A DNA stretch of 64,000 bases from CANMIH01 sp049116335 (GCA_049116335.1 JAGDYZ010000007.1:153474-217473); one strand, 5' to 3'; positions 34,693 to 43,768 are shown, counted from the first letter of the stretch. Numbers and translations: made by a program. The notes: generated by a model from the sequence alone, not told the origin.

Positions 34693-35441
34693 AACTGACG
34701 GTATTGCCGGACGCAGGGCAAGCGGCCAAAGCCGCCGCCTCGCGGATGGCGGAACAAATCAGATCCAAACCTAATGCGGTTCTCGGGCTGGCGACAGGTG
34801 GCACGATGGAGCCCGTTTATGAGGCTTTTCTGCGCCACGAGACTAAGGGTTTGGATTTGACGCAGATCCGAAGCTTTAATTTGGATGAGTACATCGGTTT
34901 GCCGGCGGACCATCCTCAAAGCTATCATCGATATATGCAGGAACATCTGTTCGATCAGATCAGTATGGATGCAGGGCGGTCACATATACCCAACGGTTTG
35001 GCTGACCCCACTCTCGAAGCGCGCCGCTATGAAGCGGCCTTGCAGGTGCAAGGGCCGGTTGATCTCCAGCTGCTTGGGCTCGGGCGGAATGGTCATATCG
35101 GGTTCAATGAACCCGGGAGCCCCTTTTCCAGTTTGACCCGCGCTGTGGATCTGGCCGAGAGCACACGGGAAAGCAACAAACGCTTCTTTAAAGAGGGCAA
35201 TCTGCCGCCCGAGCGTGCGATCACCATGGGGATCGCAACTATTCTACGCGCCCACCGCATTGTGCTGCTTGCTGTGGGAGAGGCCAAGGCCGAGGCCGTG
35301 GCCCGTATGGTGGCAGGAGAGGTCACAGAAGAGATGCCCGCATCGGTGTTGCAGCGGCATGCGCAGGTCGAAGTGCTTTTGGATCCCGCAGCAGCGCAGG
35401 GGTTGCAAGATGGTCCCATTCCCGAACCTCTTGCCTGCTGA
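34689..35441 (+). CDS. nagB: Glucosamine-6-phosphate deaminase
   Basis: Converts glucosamine-6-phosphate to fructose-6-phosphate and ammonia, joining amino sugars to glycolysis. The 250-residue protein has the NagB motifs GLATGGTMEPVYEAF, SFNLDEYIGLPADHPQSYH with the catalytic Asp, and the active-site GLGRNGHIGFNEPG. It is translationally coupled to the ATPase gene and closes the plus-strand operon. Confidence 0.93.
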   Translation: MKLTVLPDAGQAAKAAASRMAEQIRSKPNAVLGLATGGTMEPVYEAFLRHETKGLDLTQIRSFNLDEYIGLPADHPQSYHRYMQEHLFDQISMDAGRSHIPNGLADPTLEARRYEAALQVQGPVDLQLLGLGRNGHIGFNEPGSPFSSLTRAVDLAESTRESNKRFFKEGNLPPERAITMGIATILRAHRIVLLAVGEAKAEAVARMVAGEVTEEMPASVLQRHAQVEVLLDPAAAQGLQDGPIPEPLAC

Positions 35442-35530
35442 TCAATGGACAGAGTGTAAAAGCCCGGCTAAGGGATTGCGTCTGATCGCTCTCTTTTAGC
35501 CGATTCACGGCGTTGTCTGGGAAGTCTCGC

Positions 35531-35782
35531 GTGTACGTCCGTTTGGAACAGGTCAACCACATCAAGCGGCAACGCCGCTATTATGCGCTGTGTCTGACCC
35601 AGAACCTGTTTGGCGAATGGTGTGTGATCCGTGAATGGGGCCGTATTGGATTGCCTGATGGTGGGTTCATGGTGGATTACCCCGGGTCTCGGCGTTTGGC
35701 CGAGGAAGCCTTTGAAGACTTCAAACTCGAAAAACTGGCAGCAGGTTACTCTCCTATTCCGGTGCAACTGACCCTTTTCTAG
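35531..35782 (+). CDS. Stand-alone WGR-domain protein
   Basis: An 83-residue protein consisting of one WGR domain: YYALCLTQNLFGEWCVIREWGRIG, here near residues 19-42, with the conserved Trp-Gly-Arg and a later LAEEAFEDFKLEK helix. A GTG start at 35531 has GGGAAG 6 bp upstream and is preferred to a TTG at 35513. WGR domains bind nucleic acid ends in PARP proteins and also occur in MolR-type proteins; the role of isolated copies is unknown. Confidence 0.85.
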   Translation: MYVRLEQVNHIKRQRRYYALCLTQNLFGEWCVIREWGRIGLPDGGFMVDYPGSRRLAEEAFEDFKLEKLAAGYSPIPVQLTLF

Positions 35783-35950
35783 ACCTGAAACGTCGTATTT
35801 CCGCGCAAATTCCATCTGGTTAGCCGCTAAACACGTAGAAACACCAACCTTGCGGATGCGTGCAAAGCCGGTCACACTTTGGATATCCACTCGCCGTGAC
35901 CTTGGCCGCGTAGATCGCAGGCCCCCCGTTTCAGAGGAAGGCACAGACCA

Positions 35951-36886
35951 TTGGAATTCGAAGTCTACGTCCAGGACGGGTTTTCCCAGCTTGAACTTGC
36001 CGCGGTTTTGGCCGCTTTGGGTGCGGCGAATGATGTAAAGAATACCGATGAGTTTACCTGGACGGTTGTGTCAGATACGCCGGGATTGGTTGGGTCTGGT
36101 AACGAAATCCTTGTGCGGGCCAGTCCGGTAATCACCGGTGAATATCTGCATGATTGCCTCATCGTAGTTGGTGGGAGGTCCTGCGATCCAGCGCTCTGGA
36201 TGCCGCGACTGCGTGCGATGCAGAAGCGGGGCCGACCAACGGTTCTTTTGTCAGATGCCGCGACCGCCTTTATTCGCAAAGTTGGACGTTTTAAGGGGCC
36301 CATCACAACTCATTGGCGCGATCATGGTGTGTTGGCTGAGGTGGATGATTTCCCAACGCTCAGCGAACGTCTTTCCGAGACGAACGACCATATCATCACC
36401 TGTGCGGGCCAGACATTTGTTCCTGAACTGATCATTGAGCTGCTGACCAAGCACTTGAACGCTCAGGAAAAAACTGAACTTGCCAGCCTGTTAATGATTC
36501 AGGAACCGCGCAACATGCATCGGGACCAACCCAAAGGGGTACGGGACAGTGCGAGCTTTCTGGAACCGCGGCTGCAAAAGGCACTCAAGCTGATGGAAGA
36601 GCAGATCGAATATCCGCTACGGGTGTCTGATCTTGCGGACCAGGTTGGGGTCTCCACCCGCCAGCTGGAGCGGATGTTCCATCTGTATCTGACAAGCTCA
36701 CCGGCAAAGGTGTACAAAAAAATTCGCTTGAAACGCGCCCGCGATCTGGTTGAAGAGACCCGCAAACCCCTGATTGATATTGCATTGGCTTGCGGCTTTT
36801 CGGCGATGTCGACTATGTCTCGGGCCTATCGCCAGGAATTTGGCGAAACGCCCAATCAGGCCCGCAAACGTAAGGGAACTCCGTGA
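35951..36886 (+). CDS. GlxA/AraC-type transcriptional regulator
   Basis: A 311-residue regulator with an N-terminal DJ-1/PfpI-like domain (about 1-170; VYVQDGFSQLELAAVLAAL, DCLIVVGGRSCDP) and a C-terminal AraC HTH pair (about 215-308; LRVSDLADQVGVSTRQLERMF and IDIALACGFSAMSTMSRAYRQEFG). The start is probably the TTG at 35951, 10 bp after AGAGGAAG. Relatives control choline, carnitine or arginine catabolism, but nothing here identifies the target. Its stop overlaps the MOSC-like gene start (TGATG). Confidence 0.88.
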   Translation: MEFEVYVQDGFSQLELAAVLAALGAANDVKNTDEFTWTVVSDTPGLVGSGNEILVRASPVITGEYLHDCLIVVGGRSCDPALWMPRLRAMQKRGRPTVLLSDAATAFIRKVGRFKGPITTHWRDHGVLAEVDDFPTLSERLSETNDHIITCAGQTFVPELIIELLTKHLNAQEKTELASLLMIQEPRNMHRDQPKGVRDSASFLEPRLQKALKLMEEQIEYPLRVSDLADQVGVSTRQLERMFHLYLTSSPAKVYKKIRLKRARDLVEETRKPLIDIALACGFSAMSTMSRAYRQEFGETPNQARKRKGTP

Positions 36887-37443
36887 TGGCGCAGCATGTG
36901 ACAATGGCCGAATGCATGGCGGCTTTGCCCCATGTGCTTGACGCGCCCAAAGCGGGCAAGGTCGAGACTCTGTGTTTCCGTCCCGATTACCTGCAGCGCG
37001 AGTACCCCGAGACCTTGGAGGTGACCGTCGAGGGCGGCATCAAGGACGAACGTTGGTTGAAGGCGCCATGGTTGACGTTGGAAGACGGCGCGCCTGACCC
37101 CCGAATTCAAGTGTCGATCCTTCCGCGACGGGTGATGGATCTGTGCTGGCTGGATCGCGAAGGTTCTCCCCATCCCGGCGACACCATTGTCACGGATATG
37201 GACCTAAGTGAGGAAAATCTGCCCGTCGGCACGCGGCTTAAGGTGGGTACTGCGGTTCTTGAGGTTTCGGATAAGTTCAACAATGGCTGTATCAAATGGC
37301 GCGATCGCTATGGCGCCGAAAGTTTGCATTGGCTGAACAAGAAAGAGCACCGGCCCATGCGACTGCGTGGAGTTTTGTGCAAGATTGTGCAGGATGGTGA
37401 GCTGCGTCTAGGCGCACCCTTCGAGATTTTACGCGCTGAATAA
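36886..37443 (+). CDS. MOSC-domain-like protein
   Basis: A 185-residue protein resembling stand-alone MOSC-domain proteins: KVETLCFRPDY near the start, VEGGIKDERWL, then GDTIVTDMDLSEENLPVGTRLKVGTAVLEVSDKFNNGCIKW with the conserved Cys (in NNGCIKW). MOSC proteins deliver or use sulfur for molybdenum cofactor chemistry. It is coupled to the AraC-type regulator and converges on the thiolase-like gene with a 15-bp overlap of coding ends. Confidence 0.78.
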   Translation: MAQHVTMAECMAALPHVLDAPKAGKVETLCFRPDYLQREYPETLEVTVEGGIKDERWLKAPWLTLEDGAPDPRIQVSILPRRVMDLCWLDREGSPHPGDTIVTDMDLSEENLPVGTRLKVGTAVLEVSDKFNNGCIKWRDRYGAESLHWLNKKEHRPMRLRGVLCKIVQDGELRLGAPFEILRAE

Positions 37444-38523
37444 GACGGCGGTCCCAAGGCCGCCAGCCGCGGCAATTGCCGCCAACCCGTGCCCGCCAGT
37501 GGTGGCGAGCTGATGGAACAGGCGCACGGCCAGAACCGCCCCTGACGCTCCAATCGGATGGCCGCGCGCCAGTGACCCGCCTTGTAGATTTACAAGGTCT
37601 TCGGGAATGTCCATCCCTTGTTGGCAAGCGATGGCCTGCACGGCAAAGGCCTCCATGATTTCAGCGCTGTTGAGTTGGCTGGGCCGGAGGCCCGCGCGCA
37701 ACAGGATTTGAGTGCCAATCTCGACAGGTGCCAATCCCGGGAGAGTTGGGTCGCCTCCGGCTGTGCCGCCATGGGTCACCTTGAGTGTCGGGCGTTGCAA
37801 AGATTGCGTTAGCTTATCTGATACCATCATCACAAAACCCGCTGCATCGGCGGCCACAGACATGTTGGCTGCGGTGGTATTGCCCGACACAGATGCGGCG
37901 CGGCGACATAAAGCAGGTGACAGATTGCGGGCAAACGGGTCTCGCACCAGACCTTCAATCGGCACAATCTCCGGCAATTTTGTTGCCGCAAGAGCCTTGG
38001 CGTGGCTTTGCATGGCCCAGTCATCTTGAGCGCTGCGCGTAATGACCAATAGCTCCGCCAGCGCATCTGCTGCAGCAGCCATATCCGGGTCACGATCAAC
38101 CCATGGGGTGAAACGCGCCTGATCATAGGTTTCTGGTGGCCGACCATCCGCGAAAGTGCGTTGGCGCAAAGGACGGCGCGAATAGCTTTCAACGCCCCCG
38201 GCAATCACCACATCATGGTGACCGCTTTGGATCATGGCCTTTGCCAATAGCAAAGCATCCAGCCCCCCGACACATTGGCGATCAAGGCTCAGACCGGGAA
38301 CCTTTGCTGGCAGGCCAGCGGCTAGGGACACAGATCTGGCAATATTGCCGCCAGCGCCCAGCGCGTTGGAAACGACGACCTCTCCAACTTGATCAGGAGT
38401 AAGCCCCGCGTCAGTCAACAGCTGTCGGATGACAGGGGCGGCGATTTCGTGCGGCTCTAGCGCGGTGAAGGCACCGCCACGTGGGACAATTGGGCTTCGG
38501 CGGGCTGCGATGATGTTGCTCAT
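37429..38523 (-). CDS. Thiolase-like protein with altered active site
   Basis: A 364-residue thiolase-fold protein. The nucleophile Cys is kept (C84, LDRQCVGGLDALLLA) and so is the His of GHPIGASGAV near residue 322. The usual NEAF motif reads MEAF, and the second catalytic Cys near the C-terminus is replaced by Ala (A351 in AIAAAGGLG). Loss of these two conserved positions argues against ordinary thiolase chemistry and for a specialised condensing or non-decarboxylating role. It overlaps the short AMP-ligase gene by 4 bp, and the pair is divergent from bioMNY. Confidence 0.85.
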   Translation of the reverse strand: MSNIIAARRSPIVPRGGAFTALEPHEIAAPVIRQLLTDAGLTPDQVGEVVVSNALGAGGNIARSVSLAAGLPAKVPGLSLDRQCVGGLDALLLAKAMIQSGHHDVVIAGGVESYSRRPLRQRTFADGRPPETYDQARFTPWVDRDPDMAAAADALAELLVITRSAQDDWAMQSHAKALAATKLPEIVPIEGLVRDPFARNLSPALCRRAASVSGNTTAANMSVAADAAGFVMMVSDKLTQSLQRPTLKVTHGGTAGGDPTLPGLAPVEIGTQILLRAGLRPSQLNSAEIMEAFAVQAIACQQGMDIPEDLVNLQGGSLARGHPIGASGAVLAVRLFHQLATTGGHGLAAIAAAGGLGTAVLFSA

Positions 38524-39653
38524 GAGGTGGCTTCAAGCTGGGCCCGCAATCTCACCAGATCAGGTTTGCCCATGGCAAGTCGAGGAAGGGTGGTTTGCAT
38601 GTGAAACTGGTGGGGAGTGTGAGCCTCACCAAGGGTTTCACGGCACAAACGGCGCAATTGAGATACATCGGCCTTGCCCTCGATCAGGCAAACAAGCCTG
38701 TGCCCGCGCAAGTCATCTTTCAGGGCGATCACGGCGCATCCCTGTATACCCGGCTGCGCTTCCATCAATGCTTCGATGCGTTCGGGAAACACATTTTGAT
38801 CTGCCACAGTGATCATGCGGTCTTTGCGTCCCAATAGGTATAAATTGCCTAGATTATCGAGACGGCCCATTTCACCAATGGCCACAAATCCGTTTTTGAA
38901 TGTCGTGCTAGTGCTGGAACCCTGCGCGTAGTCCTCAAACAAATAGGGGCTTTTGACCCAGATCTCAGATGCGTTTCCTTGCGTGGGTTTTAGCTCGATA
39001 GTGACACCGGGATAGGCTTGCCCCACAGACCCCAGAGGCGTCGTCGCGTCGCTCATGGTGATGAAGCTGGTCTCGCTGGCTCCGAAAAACTCGCGGAACG
39101 TAGCGTTGGGCAGGGCTTTGGGCAATTGCGCGACAATGGGCGCTGGCAGACGTCCGCCTCCACAGAAAACATGGGTGACCGAGGGGAGCGTGGGGTTGGT
39201 TCGGAGCAGGAGGGTCAATTGAGTTGGGGTGACATAGAGCACGCTCAGTTTCTGGTCGCAAATAAGCGTGGCTTGCGCTTTTGGGCTCATGCCTTCCATG
39301 ACTGCGAGGTCTGCGCCAATATGAAAGGCCTCCATCGTCGCATAAAGCGCCAAAGAGTGCTGAAGCGCGCCAAACACACCATACCGATCATTCTCTGTGA
39401 TCCCAAATCCGCTTTGGGACACGTCGAAACTGGCTTTCCAACTTTGTGGCGTGCGGCGAATTATTTTGGGCCTGCCGGTTGAGCCTGAGCTTTGAGCAAA
39501 GAGATACTGTGGCTTCGCGGGAGGGACAAATCCGCAGGATGGCGCGACAAACACCGTTTCACCTGACCGTATTGCAGCCATGAGGACCGCCAAATCCGTC
39601 GAAGGTGGACGGATCAGATGACTTTGGTCAGAGAGAAAAAACTCGGACGGCAT
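38520..39653 (-). CDS. Short AMP-binding acyl-CoA ligase-like protein
   Basis: A 377-residue class I adenylate-forming enzyme. The phosphate loop AQSSGSTGRPKIIRRT sits near residue 53, about 100 residues earlier than in full-length acyl-CoA ligases, so the first part of the large domain is missing. Other motifs remain: FFGASETSF (motif A5), GRLDNLGNLYLLGRKDRMI (hinge region) and the C-terminal catalytic Lys in LAMGKPDLVRL. It is translationally coupled to a degenerate thiolase and adjacent to biotin-transport genes. The acyl substrate is unknown; a pimelate-type acid is a context-based guess only. Confidence 0.85.
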   Translation of the reverse strand: MPSEFFLSDQSHLIRPPSTDLAVLMAAIRSGETVFVAPSCGFVPPAKPQYLFAQSSGSTGRPKIIRRTPQSWKASFDVSQSGFGITENDRYGVFGALQHSLALYATMEAFHIGADLAVMEGMSPKAQATLICDQKLSVLYVTPTQLTLLLRTNPTLPSVTHVFCGGGRLPAPIVAQLPKALPNATFREFFGASETSFITMSDATTPLGSVGQAYPGVTIELKPTQGNASEIWVKSPYLFEDYAQGSSTSTTFKNGFVAIGEMGRLDNLGNLYLLGRKDRMITVADQNVFPERIEALMEAQPGIQGCAVIALKDDLRGHRLVCLIEGKADVSQLRRLCRETLGEAHTPHQFHMQTTLPRLAMGKPDLVRLRAQLEATS

Positions 39654-39859
39654 GATGTCACTTTCTTGAAAGACGACTCTCTTTATCGAAATTCCGGCAA
39701 CGAACCCAGCCCCTCATGCCGCAACGCAGAAATTTTGTGTCATGTTCGCGGTATCGGCGGAGTTCTTGGTTGAACAATCCCTAACAATAGTGGCAGACCT
39801 CCTAGTCAAACATGCCTCACACCTGTGATGGCCCCAAACCCATAGGATCCGCCGCCGCC

Positions 39860-40600
39860 ATGACGACGACCTCCGCGCAAACTGCAACTGTCTCATTTGT
39901 CGACCTGAGCCTGTCGTTTCAGGACAAGTTGGTTCTTGATGGGCTGACGTATCTTGGGTTTGGCACGCGGATTGGGATCGTCGGTCGCAACGGGTCGGGG
40001 AAGTCCACGCTCGCACGGGTGATGGCCGGTTTGGTTGTGCCAACCGCGGGGAAAGTGCGGGCCTTTGGTGTTGATGTTGCGAAAGATCGCAAAGCCGCCT
40101 TGGACACAGTGGGTATCCTATTTCAGAACCCCGATCATCAGATCATCTTTCCAACCGTGATAGAAGAACTGGCCTTTGGCCTTGCACAACAGGGGCAGAG
40201 CCGCACTGAGGCACGTGCAAGTGCACAGCAGGTTCTGGCGGAGTTTGGTAAGTCGCATTGGCAGGATGTGTCGATTGCAACCCTGTCTCAGGGGCAGAAG
40301 CACCTGCTGTGCCTCATGGCGGTTATGGCCATGAAGCCGCGACTGCTGATTTTGGATGAGCCCTTTGCCGGGCTGGATATTCCGACGCGTCTTCAGTTGA
40401 CCGGGTACCTGACCCGCTATGACGGGGCTTTGATCCATATCTCACATGATCCCGAAGATCTGCGAGACTATGAAGAGCTTTTGTGGCTGGATCAGGGGCG
40501 CATTCGTCAAACAGGGGCGACACAGGCCGTCCTGGAGAGTTACTTGCAGGAAATGGAGCGATTGGGAGGGCAAGATGATATCTCTGACCTCGCCAGTTAG
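39860..40600 (+). CDS. bioM: Biotin ECF transporter ATPase BioM
   Basis: A 246-residue ABC ATPase powering biotin uptake. Walker A VGRNGSGKST at about 47-56, Q-loop FQNPDHQIIFPTVIEELAFG (the DHQIIFPTV form is typical of ECF ATPases), signature LSQGQKHLL and Walker B LLILDEPFAGLD are present. The ATG at 39860 gives the family start; an in-frame ATG at 39812 would add 16 residues. The identity as BioM rests on the next two genes, bioN and bioY. Confidence 0.9.
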   Translation: MTTTSAQTATVSFVDLSLSFQDKLVLDGLTYLGFGTRIGIVGRNGSGKSTLARVMAGLVVPTAGKVRAFGVDVAKDRKAALDTVGILFQNPDHQIIFPTVIEELAFGLAQQGQSRTEARASAQQVLAEFGKSHWQDVSIATLSQGQKHLLCLMAVMAMKPRLLILDEPFAGLDIPTRLQLTGYLTRYDGALIHISHDPEDLRDYEELLWLDQGRIRQTGATQAVLESYLQEMERLGGQDDISDLAS

Positions 40601-41189
40601 AACGCGCGCGCATAGCTGGCCCGCCGGGGCCAAGCTTGGGGCTTTGGCTGTTGCAGGCATTGCGCTGTTTGTTTTTGATACGCTTCCTGCGCAGCTCGGT
40701 GCGTTTGCCGGAATGTTGGGGCTATACGCCTTGCCCGGGCGCCTGTTTCTGCGCACGGGGATGGAACGTCTCTGGGTGCTTTGGCCCTTTGTTGCCATCA
40801 TCGGGCTGTTTCATCTTGTGACGCAAACCTGGTTTGAGGGCCTACTTATTCTGTTGCGTCTGGTGACAGCGGTTGGGCTGGCCAATCTTGTCACCATGAC
40901 AACGCCGCTCGATGATATGATTGCGGTGATCCGCTGGCTGGCCACGCCTTTGCGACGGTTTGGCTTGAACACACGGGCACTGGAGCTGTCGATCGCTCTG
41001 GTCATCCGTATACTTCCAACCCTGATCGATAATGGCCAGCGGCTGATACAGTCTTGGCGCGCCCGTTCGCGGCGCCGTCCGGGATGGAAGATCGTGATGC
41101 CCTTTACTTTGCTCGCCCTCGATGATGCCGAACATATGGCAGATGCGTTGCGCGCACGCGGCGGGCTTGTGGACAAAAAGGAGACTTAG
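40575..41189 (+). CDS. bioN: Biotin ECF transporter transmembrane subunit BioN
   Basis: A 204-residue EcfT-type membrane protein with about five helices and the two coupling motifs of the family: Ala-Arg-Ser (WRARSRRRPGW) near residue 158 and Ala-Arg-Gly (ALRARGG) near residue 196. These helices dock onto the ATPase. The ATG at 40575 overlaps the end of bioM by 26 bp and has GGGAGGGCAAG upstream. The stop is immediately followed by the bioY start. Confidence 0.88.
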   Translation: MISLTSPVRTRAHSWPAGAKLGALAVAGIALFVFDTLPAQLGAFAGMLGLYALPGRLFLRTGMERLWVLWPFVAIIGLFHLVTQTWFEGLLILLRLVTAVGLANLVTMTTPLDDMIAVIRWLATPLRRFGLNTRALELSIALVIRILPTLIDNGQRLIQSWRARSRRRPGWKIVMPFTLLALDDAEHMADALRARGGLVDKKET

Positions 41190-41738
41190 ATGGAACGTAA
41201 CGTGGTGCTTATTGCCCTCTTTGCTGCGCTGATCGCAGCCTTGGGCCTGCTGCCGAAATTCACTTTGGTGAGCGGAATTCCGATCACTGCACAAAGCATG
41301 GGGATCATGCTGTGTGGTACGGTTCTGGGAGCGCGACGTGGCGCGCTGGCCGTTGTCCTGTTCCTCGTTCTTGTGGCTGCGGGTCTGCCACTGTTGGCGG
41401 GTGGCCGTGGCGGTTTGGGTGTGTTTACCACACCCTGGGCTGGTTTCCTGTTCGGCTTCCCGGTTGCGGCCTTTGTGGGAGGTCTGGTTATGGAAAATTG
41501 GAAAAGTGGCAACACGACCATCGTTGCGGGTGTCGCGGCGATTGTCGGTGGTATCGGGGCGCTCTATCTGGTGGCCGTGCCCTATTATATGGTTATGAAG
41601 CCTGCGGGTCTGAGCGAAGCCTTGATCACAGCTATGGCACCGTTCATGCCGGGTGATCTGATCAAAGCGGTTATCACCGGGGCCATCACCGGAGGCCTGT
41701 ACAAAGCACGCCCTGCGAGCGTTTTGTCACGCGCTTGA
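41190..41738 (+). CDS. bioY: Biotin-binding transporter subunit BioY
   Basis: A 182-residue S-component that binds biotin in the membrane. It has the BioY pattern of six helices, with PITAQSMGIMLCGTVLGARRGALAV in part near 30-50, GLPLLAGGRGGLGV near 67-80, the helix GFLFGFPVAAFVGGLV, and MPGDLIKAVI near the C-terminus. The start is on the base after the bioN stop. BioMNY form a complete biotin importer; a good terminator follows. Confidence 0.93.
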   Translation: MERNVVLIALFAALIAALGLLPKFTLVSGIPITAQSMGIMLCGTVLGARRGALAVVLFLVLVAAGLPLLAGGRGGLGVFTTPWAGFLFGFPVAAFVGGLVMENWKSGNTTIVAGVAAIVGGIGALYLVAVPYYMVMKPAGLSEALITAMAPFMPGDLIKAVITGAITGGLYKARPASVLSRA

Positions 41739-41764
41739 GGCACATCAGACCTAAGCTAGACGAT

Positions 41765-41804
41765 GCAAGGCTCCTTCGAAATGAAGGGGCCTTTGCGCTT
41801 TTTT
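41765..41804 (+). terminator. Rho-independent terminator after bioY
   Basis: A near-perfect stem of about 13 bp (arms 41765-41777 and 41783-41796, loop GAAAT) is followed by GC and six T at 41799-41804. It ends bioMNY just before the convergent histidine kinase gene. Confidence 0.88.
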
Positions 41805-41812
41805 GAAGCGCG

Positions 41813-43768
41813 CTACTTCGCGGCGGAGACGGAGAGATCCAAGGTCTGTTCGATAGCCTGTATCAGGTCCTTTTTCCGTGCGGGTTTGGTCAGGCGAATA
41901 TCTCTTGGGGACATACCGTCGTCGGGAACACAGTTGTGGCCCGCATAGCCGGACAAGAAAATAACCGGTAAATCGGGCCGGATGGCCCGGGTTTGGGCTG
42001 CCAAAGCGATGCCGTTGAGTTTGCCGGGCATGGAGATATCCGTCAGCAGCAGGTCAAAATCGAGCTTAGAGCGAAAAATTTCCAGAGCTTGGTCCCCAGA
42101 GGCGGCCGGCGTGACGTCAAATCCAGCCGACGTCAGAATGACCTTTAACACCCGCAATACGTCTTCTTCGTCTTCGACCAAAAGGATGGATGTATTGTGC
42201 TTGGTAGCGGTAATGAAGTTCGCGCGCGCATTCGGGCAGGCTTCGAGCGGGGTTTCAGCGTTGCTGGCAGCATGGAAGTACAGTCGGAATGTGGTTCCTG
42301 AATTGACTTTGCTATCCACAAGCAGGCTTCCACCGGATTGTTTGACAAACCCCTGCACCATCGACAGGCCCATCCCCGAGCCACGACCGGTTTCTTTGGT
42401 GGTGAAAAACGGCTCAAACACATCCGACAGAATTTCCTGAGGAATCCCGTGACCGGTGTCTCGGATGCTCAACACAACATAGGGGCCCGGAGGGATATCT
42501 TCGTAGAGCGACGTCTCAAATCCGGTCGGTATGTCTATGTTTTCCGTTCTGAGGTGTAATGTCCCGCCCTGAGGCATAGCATCGCGGGCGTTTAGGATCA
42601 GATTGAGGATTGCGTTTTCCAGCGAGTTCTGGTCGACCTCCACAGGCCAGAGATCAGGCTGGAGGTGGGTCGTCACTTCGATGTTTTCCGGGATGGTGCG
42701 TGTGATCCAGCTTTGGGTTGTCCGCAACACCACGTTCAGATCCTGACGAGAGGGCTCGAGTTCGGCGCGGCGCGCGAAACTCAGCATATTCTGCGTGAGC
42801 CCAGAGCCGCGCAAGGTCGCCTGAATTGCGGCGTCGATAAAGGTGCTTGCGTCCGAAGCTTTCTGGTCTTGTTTCAAAAGTTCGAGGTTGCCCAGAATAA
42901 CCGCCAGAAGATTGTTGAAATCATGCGCAATGCCACCTGTGAGCTTGCCGATAGACTCCAACTTTTGCGCCTGTCTGATCTGCGCGTCGCGTGCCACCTC
43001 GTCTGAGATATCCTGAATGGTTCCAAAATAGGCGACGGCATCTCCATTGGTGCCGGTTTCAACGGCCCCTCGGACGCGAACATGTCGGTCTGCTTTGTCG
43101 TGGCGTAGGATGCGGGTCTGGTATTCAAAAGGTTCCTTGGTGATGAGAGCCTGATCAATGATAGACATAATCTTGGTTCGATCTTCCGGGGGATATTTTC
43201 TCCGTGCTTCGTCGAGACTCGGAACAGCACCCATGGGATCAAAGTCGAACAGGCGATATGCACCCTCGGACCAGCTTAAGTTATTTGATGTGACGTCGAT
43301 GTCCCAATGGCCTAGCCGAGCAATCTCTTCCGAGCGTCGAAGATCGCGCTTGACCTGCTCCAAATCATCAAGCACCCGGACGACGCCAATCATATGAGTT
43401 GGGGCATCGGTCTCATCCCGGACAAGGTTGCCATGGGTCAGCGCCCAGGAATACCGCCCCGAGATATGCCGCATCCGACAAATGGTTTCGTAGGGTTTCC
43501 CTTCTTCAAACAGCCGCTTTGTGCGCTGAATGGTTTGCTGCAAATCGTCAGGGTGTAACAGACCCGACAGAATTTGGTGTCTGGTCTGCCCCGGCAAGGT
43601 CTCAAATCCGGTCAGACGTAACAATCCCTGACTGAGCTCTAATGTGTCTTGTTCCAGATCCCAGACCCAAAGCCCGATATCCGAAGAATCCAGTGCCTGC
43701 GCCAACCCTCCATCTGCTAAGTTGGTAATTTTCGAAACGACAGGATCTTCGTAGCTGGTCTTGGCCAT
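41813..43768 (-). CDS. Hybrid PAS sensor histidine kinase with receiver domain
   Basis: A 651-residue soluble hybrid kinase. Two PAS domains (about 20-140 and 150-270; SDIGLWVWDLEQDTLELS and EEIARLGHWDIDVTSNNLSW) precede the dimerisation domain with phospho-His near 283 (LTGGIAHDFNNLLAVI), the HATPase domain (N-box NLILNARDAMPQGG, GRGSGMGLSMVQGF) and a C-terminal receiver (about 525-650) with phospho-acceptor Asp near 574 (LLLTDISMPG). The ATG at 43768 follows AGGGGTT; an upstream ATG at 43813 is possible. No transmembrane helix is present, so the signal is cytoplasmic. No partner response regulator lies nearby. Confidence 0.92.
   Translation of the reverse strand: MAKTSYEDPVVSKITNLADGGLAQALDSSDIGLWVWDLEQDTLELSQGLLRLTGFETLPGQTRHQILSGLLHPDDLQQTIQRTKRLFEEGKPYETICRMRHISGRYSWALTHGNLVRDETDAPTHMIGVVRVLDDLEQVKRDLRRSEEIARLGHWDIDVTSNNLSWSEGAYRLFDFDPMGAVPSLDEARRKYPPEDRTKIMSIIDQALITKEPFEYQTRILRHDKADRHVRVRGAVETGTNGDAVAYFGTIQDISDEVARDAQIRQAQKLESIGKLTGGIAHDFNNLLAVILGNLELLKQDQKASDASTFIDAAIQATLRGSGLTQNMLSFARRAELEPSRQDLNVVLRTTQSWITRTIPENIEVTTHLQPDLWPVEVDQNSLENAILNLILNARDAMPQGGTLHLRTENIDIPTGFETSLYEDIPPGPYVVLSIRDTGHGIPQEILSDVFEPFFTTKETGRGSGMGLSMVQGFVKQSGGSLLVDSKVNSGTTFRLYFHAASNAETPLEACPNARANFITATKHNTSILLVEDEEDVLRVLKVILTSAGFDVTPAASGDQALEIFRSKLDFDLLLTDISMPGKLNGIALAAQTRAIRPDLPVIFLSGYAGHNCVPDDGMSPRDIRLTKPARKKDLIQAIEQTLDLSVSAAK

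Noticed and set aside
39654..39859. Search for a BioR-type operator (TTATNNATAA-like) between the AMP-ligase and bioM
   Set aside because: No convincing palindrome was found; only a weak TTTATCGAAA stretch near 39682 is present.
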